A DNA stretch of 64,000 nucleotides, from assembly GCF_026015985.1 (NCBI RefSeq), contig NZ_CP110389.1, forward strand, positions 2,822,001-2,886,000, in the 5' to 3' direction. A program made the position numbers and the translations under genes. The notes beneath the pieces were generated by a model. The model saw only the letters and a program-made list of their open reading frames with translations. It did not search any database and was not told the origin of the DNA. Shown here piece by piece: positions 54,615 through 63,710 of this stretch (the first letter of the stretch is position 1; every line of letters starts with the position of its first letter). The stretch is from Rhodopseudomonas sp. P2A-2r (GTDB lineage Bacteria > Pseudomonadota > Alphaproteobacteria > Rhizobiales > Xanthobacteraceae).

Positions 54615-55211
54615 TCAATCCGCCGGCACCAGGCTCGGCGCCAGCACCGCTTCGAGATGCTCCGGGCGATCCTTGTTGACCGCGGCGAGATAGTCATCGG
54701 CGACGCGGCGCAGCTTGGCGCTGAGCTCGTCGGCCATGCCGGAGGTGTCGATCGCGGTATGCTCGCGCACGATCGCCTGGATGGCGTTGATGTGATGGGC
54801 GATCAGGTCGGGCGGCACGCGGTCGAGCGCCGGCGCGTGTTCGATGATCCGGCACAGGCTGTGCGCGGCGGCCCCCGCGGTGGGAAAGCCGAAGGTGGCG
54901 GCGTCGCCCTTGATGTCATGGGCGGCGCGGAACAGCTCGTCGCGCGTCGCCTTGGTGATGCCGAGCGCGGTCATCGCCTCGTGCGCGGCGACCAGCCGGT
55001 CGCATTCGATCTGCATCCAGGTCTTGAATTCGCCGGAGAGGGAGGCCAGCGCCTTCTCGGCGCGCGCCACCGCGGCGTCGATCTCGCTGGCCGCGCTCAT
55101 CTCGCGCGGATCGGCGCGGCGGATCACCCGGCGCAACGGGTTGGGCGGGGTGATGATGGAATGGTCGGGGAAGGTCTCGACCTTGACGGCGGCGGTGCGG
55201 GATCTGGCCAT
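54615..55211 (-). CDS. Hpt-domain phosphotransfer protein
   Basis: A 198-residue cytoplasmic protein with a histidine phosphotransfer domain. The phospho-acceptor His is in ELFRAAHDIKGDAATFGFPT, and the helical bundle continues AGAAAHSLCRIIEHAPALDR. The N-terminal 60 residues are a linker. There is no kinase domain. It lies 17 bases downstream of the CheY-like gene on the same strand, so the two probably form a phosphorelay pair. The partner kinase is not in this window. Confidence 0.92.
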   Translation of the reverse strand: MARSRTAAVKVETFPDHSIITPPNPLRRVIRRADPREMSAASEIDAAVARAEKALASLSGEFKTWMQIECDRLVAAHEAMTALGITKATRDELFRAAHDIKGDAATFGFPTAGAAAHSLCRIIEHAPALDRVPPDLIAHHINAIQAIVREHTAIDTSGMADELSAKLRRVADDYLAAVNKDRPEHLEAVLAPSLVPAD

Positions 55212-55228
55212 GTTCTCTCCTCAGCGCG

Positions 55229-55774
55229 CTATCCGGAGACGCGGGCTTTGTCCATCAACGAGGGCTGCGGCAAGATCTCGGCCTCGCCGCCGTTGCGGCG
55301 CTCCGGCCCGATATAGGCGACGGTGGTGTTGCGCCGGCGGTCCGGCCCGAAATAGTTCTTGGTCTTGATGAAGGGCCGCGGATGCGCGACCACGCTCATG
55401 ATGCGCAGGTACAGCGACTTGGCCGAGATCGGCTTGGCGAGAAATTCGGTGACCCCGGCATCGCGCGCGGTGGTGACGCGGCGCTTCTCCGAATGGCCGG
55501 ACAGCATGATGATCGGCGCGTAGGGATTGCCCTTGGATTCCGGCTGCCGGATCATCTGCGCCAGCTCCAGCCCGTCGAAGATCGGCATCGACCAGTCGGT
55601 GATGACGATGTCGGGCACGTAGTGGCTGTACATTTCCAGCGCCGTGGCGCCGTCCTCGGACTCGTACACTTCGCGCGCGCCGAACGAATGCAGCAGCGTG
55701 CGCAGAATCCTGCGCATGTGCGGATTGTCGTCGCAGATCAGGAAGCGCAGCTTGTTGAAGTCGATGCGATACAT
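55229..55774 (-). CDS. CheY-like response regulator with C-terminal tail
   Basis: A 181-residue response regulator. The receiver has FLICDDNPHMRRIL with the acidic pocket, the phosphoacceptor in DIVITDWSMPIFDG, and the Lys in EFLAKPISAKS. The 50-residue tail has two similar segments, GPDRRRNTTVAYIG and GPERRNG, with no DNA-binding domain. It thus acts through protein contacts. It is co-directional with the Hpt gene and divergent from the chemoreceptor, which suggests a chemosensory or c-di-GMP phosphorelay. Confidence 0.94.
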   Translation of the reverse strand: MYRIDFNKLRFLICDDNPHMRRILRTLLHSFGAREVYESEDGATALEMYSHYVPDIVITDWSMPIFDGLELAQMIRQPESKGNPYAPIIMLSGHSEKRRVTTARDAGVTEFLAKPISAKSLYLRIMSVVAHPRPFIKTKNYFGPDRRRNTTVAYIGPERRNGGEAEILPQPSLMDKARVSG

Positions 55775-56122
55775 GGCGGCCCGGACCGGGGCACCCGCTG
55801 AGTCGGGTTACCCGGCGTTAACCATATGGCGGCGGGGTTAATGAAGGGTTTCTTCCATCCTTGCCGGGTGGCGAAGCTGCACAAGCGGGGCCGTGCGGCC
55901 TGCGGCCGCGGGTTTGCCTCCTGAGTACGCAAGGTCGAACACGTAAAAGTAAGGTATTAGTTTATTTTCAACCTTAACGTTTACGAAAGCGCTGCGCCCT
56001 AGCGTCGAATTTGGGTTCAGGTCATCGGCTGAAGTTTCATTGACGGCGTCACGCCCCGAAGACGGGACGGCCTCGTTCGAGGCGCCTGAGCAACCCCACA
56101 CTGCCCAGGAAAGACCAACATC
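55775..56122. promoter_or_regulatory. Divergent promoter region, response regulator versus chemoreceptor
   Basis: This 348-base gap holds no gene I can support. The part at about 55930-56000 is AT-rich (TTAGTTTATTTTCAACCTTA) and is the likely promoter zone of the chemoreceptor. AGGAAAG lies before its tandem ATG. I could not identify a sigma-28 or sigma-54 site with confidence. Confidence 0.45.
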
Positions 56123-57826
56123 ATGATGTCGTGGCTGAACAATCGAAAAATCGTCTTCAAGATCGGATTGATCGTCGTCCTTCTGGCCATCGTCGCGATG
56201 GGAGCGGTCACGAATTCGTCGATGCGAATGCGCGTGATCGATGATGCCTATTCGGACCTGATCGAAAGGGTCAATGGGGCGACGGTCCTTTCGACGCGTG
56301 CCGGCCGGTTCATGGAAACGTTTCTCTCGTCGGTTTTTCAGCTGGCGGCAGAGACGACGGACCAGGGCAATGCGCGGCTGACCGAAACCGTTGCGAAATC
56401 GCGGCAATCCTACGGCGAGGCCTTGGCACGGATCGCCAAGGACGTTCCGGAGAAGGCCGATGCGGCGAACGCTGTCGCCGGGAAAGTTCATGCGAGCTTT
56501 GCGGCGTGCGATCCGGCGATTCAATTTGCAGCGAAGACGGCCAATCCGGATGACGTGATGAATGCGCTGGGCAGACTCAAGGCCGAGTGTGTCGGTCAAA
56601 TGAATGCAGGTCTGGATGAACAGCGCGGGCTGACCAGACAGATGGAAGCTTACGCCAAGAAGAAATCCGACGAAATGACCGAGGTGACCAACTCGACCAT
56701 CGTCACGTCGCTGGTTGCTGTGGGGACTGGCATTCTCATCGCCGTGATGGCTGCGCTGTTCATCGGCATCAAGGGCATGGCGCAGCCGATTGCCCGGCTG
56801 AAAACCGTGATGGAGGCCTTTGCCCGCAACGAGCTGCAGGCGGAGGTGCCCGGCACCGAGCGCGCCGACGAACTGGGCGACATGGCTCGCACGGTCGAGG
56901 TGTTCAAGACCAACGGGCTGGAAGTGGCGCGTATGAAAGCCGATCAGGAAGAAGGCGAGAAGCGAACGGCCGTCCAGCGCAAGGCCGACATGCACAGGCT
57001 CGCCAGCGATTTCGAAAGCGCGGTGGGCGAAATCATCGACACCGTGTCGTCGGCATCGACCGAGCTCGAGGCATCGGCGAACACGCTGACCTCGACCGCC
57101 GACAGGACGCAGGAACTGACCACCCTGGTGGCCGCCGCCTCCGAGGAAGCGTCCACCAACGTTCAGTCGGTGGCATCGGCCACCGAGGAAATGGCGTCGT
57201 CGGTCAACGAAATCAGCCGCCAGGTGCAGGAGTCCGCGCGCATCGCCCGGGATGCCGTGGCGCAGGCGGAAAAGACCAACAACCGGGTCACGCTGCTAGC
57301 CGACGCCGCCGGCCGGATCGGCGCTGTCGTCGAGCTGATCAACAACATTGCCGGCCAGACCAACCTGCTGGCGCTCAACGCCACCATCGAGGCCGCCCGC
57401 GCCGGCGACGCCGGCCGCGGCTTCGCCGTGGTGGCATCGGAAGTGAAGGCGCTGGCGGAGCAGACTGCCAAGGCGACCGGCGAAATCAGCGCGCAGATCT
57501 CCAGCATGCAATCGGCGACCGGCGACTCCGTCTCGGCCATCAAGGAGATCAGCACCACCATCGGGCGGATGTCCGAAATCGCTTCCACGATTGCCTCCGC
57601 GGTGGAAGAGCAGGGCGCCGCCACCCAGGAGATCTCGCGCAACGTCCAGCAGGCCGCGCAGGGGACCACGCAGGTCACGTCGAACATCGTCGATGTGCAG
57701 CGCGGCGCCACCGAAACCGGCTCGGCGTCGTCCCAGGTGCTCTCCGCCGCGCGGTCGCTCTCCAGCGACAGCAACCGGCTGAAGTCCGAGGTGGGCAAGT
57801 TCCTGAACACGGTCCGCGCCGCGTAG
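56123..57826 (+). CDS. Methyl-accepting chemotaxis protein
   Basis: A 567-residue chemoreceptor. The first membrane segment is near residues 10-30 ([19 protein letters not shown]), followed by a periplasmic helical domain of about 155 residues. A second membrane segment ([20 protein letters not shown]) leads to a HAMP domain ([20 protein letters not shown]). The signalling domain has the conserved hairpin tip [20 protein letters not shown]. No C-terminal CheR-binding pentapeptide is present (it ends KFLNTVRAA). The ligand domain resembles four-helix bundle types, ligand unknown. A terminator follows. Confidence 0.96.
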   Translation: MMSWLNNRKIVFKIGLIVVLLAIVAMGAVTNSSMRMRVIDDAYSDLIERVNGATVLSTRAGRFMETFLSSVFQLAAETTDQGNARLTETVAKSRQSYGEALARIAKDVPEKADAANAVAGKVHASFAACDPAIQFAAKTANPDDVMNALGRLKAECVGQMNAGLDEQRGLTRQMEAYAKKKSDEMTEVTNSTIVTSLVAVGTGILIAVMAALFIGIKGMAQPIARLKTVMEAFARNELQAEVPGTERADELGDMARTVEVFKTNGLEVARMKADQEEGEKRTAVQRKADMHRLASDFESAVGEIIDTVSSASTELEASANTLTSTADRTQELTTLVAAASEEASTNVQSVASATEEMASSVNEISRQVQESARIARDAVAQAEKTNNRVTLLADAAGRIGAVVELINNIAGQTNLLALNATIEAARAGDAGRGFAVVASEVKALAEQTAKATGEISAQISSMQSATGDSVSAIKEISTTIGRMSEIASTIASAVEEQGAATQEISRNVQQAAQGTTQVTSNIVDVQRGATETGSASSQVLSAARSLSSDSNRLKSEVGKFLNTVRAA

Positions 57827-57835
57827 ACAACGAAA

Positions 57836-57867
57836 GGGATGAACGCGGGTCACCCTACGTTCATCCC
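57836..57867 (+). terminator. Hairpin after chemoreceptor gene
   Basis: GGGATGAACG and CGTTCATCCC form perfect 10-bp arms around a 12-base loop, ten bases after the stop. There is no T tract. Confidence 0.6.
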
Positions 57868-57950
57868 CTGGCAGTCGTCTCAGGTTGTCGACGCGTTGAA
57901 GCGGTAGGGCGCAGGCAGGACCGCCCGGTCTTGCCTGCGCCCGCTTGCGC

Positions 57951-58502
57951 TTAGGCGGCGCTGCGCAGCGCCACCGCCGGGAAGTCGATGGCGGTGCCGG
58001 CCACCTCGTTGACGTAGTTGGTCAGCGTGTTGAGCGCGACGTGAACCACGATCTCCACGATCTGTGCGTCGTCGTAGCCGGCCGCCTTGACGGCGGCGAG
58101 GTCGGCATCGCCCACATGGCCGCGCGCGGTCACCACCGCGACCGCGAAGCGCACGGCGGCATCGGCCTTGGGATCGTTGGAGGCGCCGGAGCGGTTGGCG
58201 GTGATCTCGGCATCGTCGAGCTTGGCGACGTTCTTGCCGAGATAGGCATGCGCCGACAGGCAATAGCCGCAGCCGTTGACCTCGGCCACCGCGATGGCGA
58301 TGCGCTCGCGGGTCCTGGCGTCGAGGCTGCCCTTGGCCAGCGCGCCGTTGAGGCCGAGATAGCCTTCCAGCGCCGCCGGGCTGTTGGCGACCACGCGGAA
58401 CAGGTTGGGCACCGAGCCGATCTGCTTGTTGACGGCTTCCAGCAGCGGCTTTGCGGCTTCGGGGGCGGCGGCGATGCTGGCGATGGTGGTGATGCGGGAC
58501 AT
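57951..58502 (-). CDS. Carboxymuconolactone decarboxylase/AhpD-like protein
   Basis: A 183-residue all-helical protein of the AhpD/CMD family. The redox-active cysteines are in EVNGCGYCLSAHAYLGKNVA, with the conserved His of the ExxCxxCxxxH-like motif. Family members act as alkylhydroperoxidases or peroxide-related reductases. The AAGGA site lies seven bases before the ATG. It is divergent from a LysR-type gene, a common arrangement, so the LysR protein may control it. Confidence 0.93.
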   Translation of the reverse strand: MSRITTIASIAAAPEAAKPLLEAVNKQIGSVPNLFRVVANSPAALEGYLGLNGALAKGSLDARTRERIAIAVAEVNGCGYCLSAHAYLGKNVAKLDDAEITANRSGASNDPKADAAVRFAVAVVTARGHVGDADLAAVKAAGYDDAQIVEIVVHVALNTLTNYVNEVAGTAIDFPAVALRSAA

Positions 58503-58631
58503 GATGAGATCCTTCTCTGTGCGGCGTTGCGTTGTTCGGTCGGTGCCGATGTCCACAATCTCAGCGCTTTCCGCTTTTCGCGGTATCCGGTATGATCGGG
58601 AAGTACTATTCCGCTCAGTGGGAGAATGGCG
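58503..58631. promoter_or_regulatory. Divergent promoter region, AhpD-like versus LysR genes
   Basis: The 129 bases between the divergent genes contain dyad-like GCGGTATCCGGTATGATCGG and AAGTACTATT near the LysR gene, in the position where LysR proteins bind. No perfect T-N11-A box was assigned. The LysR start at 58632 is supported by GGGAGA upstream. Confidence 0.45.
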
Positions 58632-59534
58632 ATGGATCGGCTGGAGGCGATGACGGCCTTCGTGGCGGTGGTGGAGGCCGGCGGCTTCTCCGCAGCGGCG
58701 CGGCGGCTGGGCACGCCGCTGACCTCGGTGAGCCGCAAGGTCGCCGAGCTCGAGGATCATCTGCGCGCGCGCCTGCTGACGCGCACCACGCGCAAGGTGA
58801 CCCTGACCGACACCGGCCAGCTGTATTTCCAGCGCTGCCGCCGGCTGCTCGACGAGATCGGTGAATCCGAACGGCTGGCATCCGGCGAATACCAGGCGCC
58901 GCGCGGCGGCCTCACGGTCAGCGCGCCGCTGGCGCTCGGCCGGCTGCACCTGACGCCGATCGTCGCCGAATTCCTCGCCGCCTATCCGGACATCGACGTC
59001 GCGCTGCATCTGTCCGACACCGTTGCCAACATCGTCGCCGACGGCGTCGACGTGGCGGTGCGCGTCGGCCAGCTGCCGGACAGCAGCCTGCGGGCGCTGC
59101 GGGTCGCCAGCATCCATCAGGTGGTGTGCGCCAGCCCCTCCTATCTGGCGCGGCGCGGCATGCCGTCAAAACCGTCCGATCTCGGCGCGCATCACTGCGT
59201 CACCTTCACCGGCCTCGAAGGCAGCAAGGAGTGGACCTTTCGCGCCGGCCGCAAGGTGGAGCGGCTGGCGATCCGCTCGCGCTTCGCCGTCAACACCGCC
59301 GAGGCCGCCGCCGACGCCGCCTGCGCCGGCACCGGCATCACCCGTCTGTTGTGCTACCAGGTCTCCGGCGCCGTGGGCGACGGCCGGCTGCAACTGCTGC
59401 TGCGCAAGTTCGAGCCGACGCCGCTGCCGGTCAACCTGGTCTCGCCCGACGCAAAACTGATGCCGCACAAGCTGCGCGCCTTCATGGACTTCGTCGCCCC
59501 ACGGCTGAAGGCAAGGCTGGTATTCAGTGTGTGA
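58632..59534 (+). CDS. LysR-family transcriptional regulator
   Basis: A 300-residue regulator. The N-terminal winged helix reads AFVAVVEAGGFSAAARRLGT followed by PLTSVSRKVAELEDHLRARL. The ligand-binding domain follows (LTVSAPLALGRLHLTPIVAE and VCASPSYLARRGMPSKPSDL), typical of the group with the PF03466 effector fold. The second ATG (MDRLEAMT) is preferred because GGGAGA lies seven bases upstream. It is probably autoregulated and acts on the divergent AhpD-like gene. Confidence 0.94.
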   Translation: MDRLEAMTAFVAVVEAGGFSAAARRLGTPLTSVSRKVAELEDHLRARLLTRTTRKVTLTDTGQLYFQRCRRLLDEIGESERLASGEYQAPRGGLTVSAPLALGRLHLTPIVAEFLAAYPDIDVALHLSDTVANIVADGVDVAVRVGQLPDSSLRALRVASIHQVVCASPSYLARRGMPSKPSDLGAHHCVTFTGLEGSKEWTFRAGRKVERLAIRSRFAVNTAEAAADAACAGTGITRLLCYQVSGAVGDGRLQLLLRKFEPTPLPVNLVSPDAKLMPHKLRAFMDFVAPRLKARLVFSV

Positions 59535-59556
59535 GGGGAGGGGCGCTGCGGCAGCA

Positions 59557-59612
59557 TCATGGCACTGGCTGAAGCCTTCCGGAAACTGCGCGCCAAACTG
59601 GGGTTGCCAGAG
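59557..59612 (+). pseudogene. Remnant of a small gene, related to the ORF at 60813
   Basis: The reading GCACTGGCTGAAGCCTTCCG and on gives ALAEAFRKLRAKLGLPELRR. It is close to LDEAFRILRAELGLAEKSGG at 60894-60953; at the nucleotide level about 40 bases differ at only a handful of positions. It looks like a truncated duplicate. Evidence is this local similarity only. Confidence 0.4.
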
Positions 59613-59826
59613 CTCCGTCGCGGCTTATGCAGACCTTCTGCACGTCGATACGACCGTCACTGAAGCCCGAGAATAGTGGCCTCCGAGAAGCTGCCTTGAA
59701 TGAACGTGCTCGCCTCGCGTCAATCTTGTTTGCTTTTGCAATTACTTTCAAAAATCGCAAGATCGGTCGAGCGGCTAGCCCATTCCGGACCTTATTTGCT
59801 GGCTTGCCACCAACAAGGAATATCTC

Positions 59827-60716
59827 GTGTCAAAGCTGCCTGCCGATCTCGCTCGATACCATGCTCGCATGCAGCGTGTCGTCGCGCATATCGACAGCAA
59901 TCTCGACGGCGATCTCGGGCTGGAAGCGCTGAGCTCGGTCGCGGCCTTTTCCGCCTGCCATTTCCACAGGCAATTCAGGGCAATCTTCGGCCTCTCGCTG
60001 CATCGGTACGTGCAGTTGGCGAGGATGAAACGACCTTCATGGCGCCTTGCCTATCGGTGCGATGTATCGGTCACCGAGATTGCACTGGATGCCGGCTACG
60101 AAGCTCCGGACAGTTTTGCCCGGGCTTTTCGTCAGCGAATGGGGCAGGCGCCGAGGGCTTTTCGCGAGGATCCGGACTGGTCGGCATGGGCAGCGGCAAT
60201 GGAGCCGTTGGCTGAAATAAGGAGCCAGATCATGACGCAGAACTTTTCCATCGATGATGTCTCCGTTCGGGAGGAAGCCGACGTTCCTGTCGCTTTCATG
60301 AGCCACCGTGGCGATCCCGAAAGGCTGGGCGAGACAATTCGCCAATTCATTGCCTGGCGCAAGGCGAGTGGCGTGCGCGCCGCGACCCACGCTACTTATA
60401 CGATCTTCCACACTGATCCCGACAGCGTTGCCGCCGAGGACTATCGGATCGATCTGGCTGCCGCGACCAATCGTGCCATAACGCCCGCCGATGAAGGTAT
60501 GGAGGCGGGCCTGATTCCGGCAGGCCGTTGCGCGGTGCTGCGCATTATCGGTGAGAGTGACAATCTACGACCCGCAGCGAAGTTTCTCTATGGTCAGTGG
60601 CTGCCTGCAAGCGGTGAAGAACCAAGAGAGTTTCCACTTTATGCCCAGCGCGTGAGCTTTTTCCAGACGTGCCGGAGCACGAAGCAATCACCGACCTGTA
60701 CCTGCCTTTGAAATAG
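59827..60716 (+). CDS. AraC-family regulator with GyrI-like domain, 3' frameshift as sequenced
   Basis: A regulator with an N-terminal AraC helix-turn-helix domain (ALSSVAAFSACHFHRQFRAI and VTEIALDAGYEAPDSFARAF) and a C-terminal GyrI-like small-molecule binding domain starting near residue 145. The GTG start has AAGGAAT upstream. The main frame ends with FFQTCRSTKQSPTCTCL at 60711. The neighbouring frame, DVPEHEAITDLYLPLK to the TAG at 60714-60716, fits the family end, so one C is missing after TTTTTCC at about 60664. Corrected length is 296 residues. Upstream DNA is AT-richer than the genome, hinting at recent acquisition. Confidence 0.88.
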
Positions 60717-60745
60717 AGGACGCGATGGACAACACTTGCAGTCTC

Positions 60746-60788
60746 GTTCCCTCCCCCGCGAAGCGGTGGGGAGGGCTAGGGTGGGGGG
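60746..60788. repeat. Short GC-rich hairpin repeat
   Basis: TCCCTCCCCCGCGAAGCGGTGGGGAGGGC, an imperfect palindrome, lies after the AraC gene and resembles the elements at 34815 and 61107. Possible terminator. Confidence 0.45.
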
Positions 60789-60812
60789 CTCTTCAAAACG
60801 GAGACAAATGCC

Positions 60813-60956
60813 ATGAAGCCCGACGAACCGGATGAATTAGCCAAGGCGCTTTCGAAAGGCCTGGCCGACGCCGATGCCGGCCGCACCCAACCGCTGGACG
60901 AAGCCTTCCGGATACTGCGCGCTGAGCTGGGGTTGGCGGAAAAAAGCGGCGGCTGA
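60813..60956 (+). CDS. Small hypothetical protein
   Basis: A 47-residue ORF, MKPDEPDELAKALSKGLADA, then DAGRTQPLDEAFRILRAELG and LAEKSGG. Acidic and helical. It might be an antitoxin-like fragment (similar in feel to ParD-type AGRTxxLDE), but this is speculation. ACGGAGACAA lies 12 bases before the ATG. A partial duplicate lies at 59557. Confidence 0.5.
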   Translation: MKPDEPDELAKALSKGLADADAGRTQPLDEAFRILRAELGLAEKSGG

Positions 60957-61458
60957 TCTGATCAACCGCCCTCAGTTCTAAAAAGCATCTCTAATTGGCT
61001 GCTGGCGTGTATGTTTGGCCAATTGGCTGCCCGACGACGAGGCTGACCCGTTGCGGATTAATTTTGCCGCCGAGTTGGCTAGGCTCGACGCCGCCTGAGC
61101 GTCCTCGCGCCCCCACCCCCGGTCTCTCCCCACCACTCGCTGCGCTCGCGGGGAGGGGAGGCATTCACGATACCGTGAGCGTGGAACGCGCGTTCCACGG
61201 AGCGAGGAATTTAGTCCATGACATGGCGACGGTGTGGCGGGGCGCCCGAACGCTGCCAAATCTGCGGCAAACGCCGGATTGCGGCGCTGCCATGGTTTGG
61301 CCGCAGCCGATTTCGCCCGCGTGCGGCGCTGCCTGAAGTTTGCCGCAACGATTTCCGGCGCTTGCGGCGCGATCGTGGCCAAATCGCCGGTGCAGCGCCG
61401 GATGGCGCTTAACCCGTTGCCGCGCCGGACAAATCCGTCCCGAACCGGCGCGTCCGGC
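60957..61458. other. Intergenic region with gene remnant and repeat
   Basis: This 502-base stretch has no intact gene. Around 61019-61098 one frame reads LANWLPDDEADPLRINFAAE then LARLDAA before a stop, which looks like the C-terminal end of a lost gene. At 61107-61168 lies a GC-rich palindrome (CCCCACCCCCGGTCTCTCCC, CTCGCGGGGAGGGGAGGC) of the type seen at 34815. The rest shows no clear signal. Confidence 0.5.
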
Positions 61459-62238
61459 TCAGAACCCGAACTGCTCGCTCAAAATGCGTTCCTCGAGGCT
61501 GTGGCCGGGGTCGAACAGCATGCGCATGGAGATCGACTTGTCGGAGACGATCTCGACGCGCTGGACGTCGCGGGCCTCGTCGTGGTCGGCGACTGCGGCG
61601 ACCGGGCGCTTGTCGCTGTCCAGCACCTCGATCACCACGATGGCGGTGTTGGGCAGCAGCGCGCCGCGCCAGCGCCGCGGCCGGAACGGGCTGATCGGGG
61701 TCAGCGCCAGCAGCGAGGCGTTGATCGGCAGGATCGGGCCCTGCGCCGAGAGATTGTAGGCGGTGGAGCCGGCCGGCGTCGCCACCATGATGCCGTCGGC
61801 GGTGAGCTCGGCCATGCGCTCGCGCTCGTCGATCAGGATGCGCAGCCGTGCCGCCTGGTTGGTCTGGCGAAACAGCGCGACCTCGTTGATGGCGTGGTGG
61901 ATGTGCACGTCGCCATGCACATCGGTGGCGCGCATCAAGAGCGGATGGATCACGGTCTCGCTCGACGCCGCCAGCCGGGCGTGTAAATCATGGGCGCTGA
62001 ACTCGTTCATGAGGAAGCCGACGGTGCCGCGATGCATGCCGTAGATCGGCGTGCCCGAGCGCATGTGGTCGTGCAGCGTCTGCAGCATCAGCCCGTCGCC
62101 GCCGAGCGCCACGATGACGTCGGCATCATTGGCGTCGCGGTTGCCGTATTGCGCGGTGAGCTGCGCCAGCGCCGCCTCGGCCTCCGGGCTGTGGCTGGCG
62201 ACGAAGGCGATCCGCTCGTAACGCTTGGACGGGGTCAT
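61459..62238 (-). CDS. nadK: NAD kinase
   Basis: A 259-residue enzyme that phosphorylates NAD to NADP using ATP or polyphosphate. It has the conserved [20 protein letters not shown] with the GGDG motif. It also has [20 protein letters not shown], the NE motif in [11 protein letters not shown] and the diphosphate-binding [20 protein letters not shown]. Length fits the short bacterial form. It is essential in most bacteria. The ATG at 62238 gives [15 protein letters not shown]. Confidence 0.97.
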   Translation of the reverse strand: MTPSKRYERIAFVASHSPEAEAALAQLTAQYGNRDANDADVIVALGGDGLMLQTLHDHMRSGTPIYGMHRGTVGFLMNEFSAHDLHARLAASSETVIHPLLMRATDVHGDVHIHHAINEVALFRQTNQAARLRILIDERERMAELTADGIMVATPAGSTAYNLSAQGPILPINASLLALTPISPFRPRRWRGALLPNTAIVVIEVLDSDKRPVAAVADHDEARDVQRVEIVSDKSISMRMLFDPGHSLEERILSEQFGF

Positions 62239-62543
62239 GGGATCGCGGGCCTTTGCGGCGACGGAGGAGGGCGATGGCGCGGGGCGTCGTCTAGCGGCGT
62301 TGACGCGGCTTGTCGAGCCGGCAGTTAAGGGCGTGCCGGGCAGGGTGTCGAGCGCGCGGGCGCAGGATGGTTAGCGGGCGGGCTGAAGGCGGCGCGGCCC
62401 TCTCAATTGTCGTCGCCCGGCCTGCGCGCAATTGCGCGCCAGGACCGGGCGATCCAGTATTCCGCGGCGCCGGTGATGGCGCCGTGGCGTCGGCGTTTAC
62501 TGGGTCACCCGCATGCGCGGGTGACGACAGCTGCGTGTTTTTC
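62239..62543. repeat. Intergenic region with GTCGCCCGGC-type repeat, copy 2
   Basis: From about 62408 to 62530, TCGTCGCCCGGCCTGCGCGC and GCGCCAGGACCGGGCGAT form a palindrome around AATT, and GTCACCCGCATGCGCGGGTGAC forms a second. The same two-hairpin plan occurs at 49338. No ORF in this 305-base gap is supported. Confidence 0.6.
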
Positions 62544-63086
62544 TCAGTACACCAGTCCGTTGCCCGGAGCCTGCGCCAGCGCGGCCTGCAGCGACTTGTA
62601 TTCGGCGGAGTCGGTGCCGGCCAGCGCGCCGATCCGGCCCAGGTGATATTGCGCCTGGTCGCGGTTGCCCTGTTCGAGCTGCCACAAGCCGTAATACTGC
62701 CAGGTGCGGACGTGGTTGGGATCGGCCTTCAGCGCGCGCTCGTACCAGGCCTGCGAGACCTGATAGTTGCCAAGCTTGCGATAGGAATAGCCGATCAGGT
62801 TGGCGACGTCGGCGCGGTCGTCGGCATCAAGCGCCTTGAGCTGCGCGATCGCCGCGGCGTAGTCGTTTTTGTCGTAGATGGTGGCATAGGCCGTGCGATA
62901 GCCCTTGATGAAAGCGGGATCCTCGAGGCCCGAGCTCTTCTTCTTGTCCTTGGTGGACTTGCCGTCGGACGCCGGCGGCGAGGACGGCGTATCGCCGCCT
63001 GCCGCGAACACGGTGGACAAAGGTGCGGCGGCCAGCGCCGCGGAAAACATCGCCAGTGTGGTCAGCCTGATCGCGAAACGGGTCAT
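62544..63086 (-). CDS. Exported TPR-repeat protein
   Basis: A 180-residue periplasmic protein. The signal peptide (LTTLAMFSAALAAAPLSTVF, cut after AA) is followed by a Ser/Pro/Lys-rich linker. Then come about three tetratricopeptide repeats: YATIYDKNDYAAAIAQLKAL, IGYSYRKLGNYQVSQAWYER and YYGLWQLEQGNRDQAQYHLG. TPR proteins mediate protein contacts; a partner is not evident. The ATG giving MTRFAIRL is chosen over a longer start at 63221. Confidence 0.92.
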   Translation of the reverse strand: MTRFAIRLTTLAMFSAALAAAPLSTVFAAGGDTPSSPPASDGKSTKDKKKSSGLEDPAFIKGYRTAYATIYDKNDYAAAIAQLKALDADDRADVANLIGYSYRKLGNYQVSQAWYERALKADPNHVRTWQYYGLWQLEQGNRDQAQYHLGRIGALAGTDSAEYKSLQAALAQAPGNGLVY

Positions 63087-63345
63087 GGGTCGCTCCCTGG
63101 TTCGAGGCAGACAATCTGCCATGAAAGTCGTGGAAGACAAACCCCGCGAAACGCCCGGCATTCCCCGGCAGCGCAAATGCCGCCGGCCGTCCGCGTCACA
63201 TGACAGAGATGTCACCGACATGAACGAAGTCCGTCGCCGCGCTTCAGAATGGGTTCAGCGCGCCCCCGCTACGGTGGCTGCATGATCGACAAGCCCGGCC
63301 AACCCGACCGGTCAACTTCGTGATCGACATCGACAGGAGACGACC

Positions 63346-63710
63346 ATGCTGAAAAAATGTCTGCCGCGCTGATCCTCGCTTCCCTGCTCGCCGGCCCCGC
63401 CATGGCCGCCGGTCCGGTGCTCGACACCGGCAAGGATGTCGGCAAGACCGCGCCGAAGACCGAGACCGCCGCGCCGATGATCAAGTCGGATGCCAAGGTT
63501 GCCAAGCCCGACGTCAAGACCGAGGTCAAGCCGGTGGCCGACAGCAAGGTGCAGGCCAAGCCGTCGGTGCTCGATGCCAAGGCGCAGGCCGTGAAGCCGC
63601 ATCGCCGCCACATCCGGCATCACCATCGCTTCCACGAGAAGCTCGGCATGCACAAGACCTTCAAGCATACCGCTCACCGGGCCACGGTCGCGCACATCAA
63701 GCGCGGCTGA
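63346..63710 (+). CDS. Exported Lys/His-rich hypothetical protein, likely frameshift at start
   Basis: A small secreted protein with signal peptide (ALILASLLAGPAMAAGP), a Lys/Asp/Val/Thr-rich repeat region (KVAKPDVKTEVKPVADSKVQ), and a His/Arg-rich end (HRRHIRHHHRFHEKLGMHKT). The AGGAGA site points to the ATG at 63346, whose frame (MLKKCLPR) stops at once. Adding one A to the A6 run at 63352-63357 gives MLKKMSAALILASLL in the long frame. Alternatively translation starts at the ATG at 63357 without a ribosome site. The His-rich end could bind metal or anions. Function is unknown. Confidence 0.75.
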
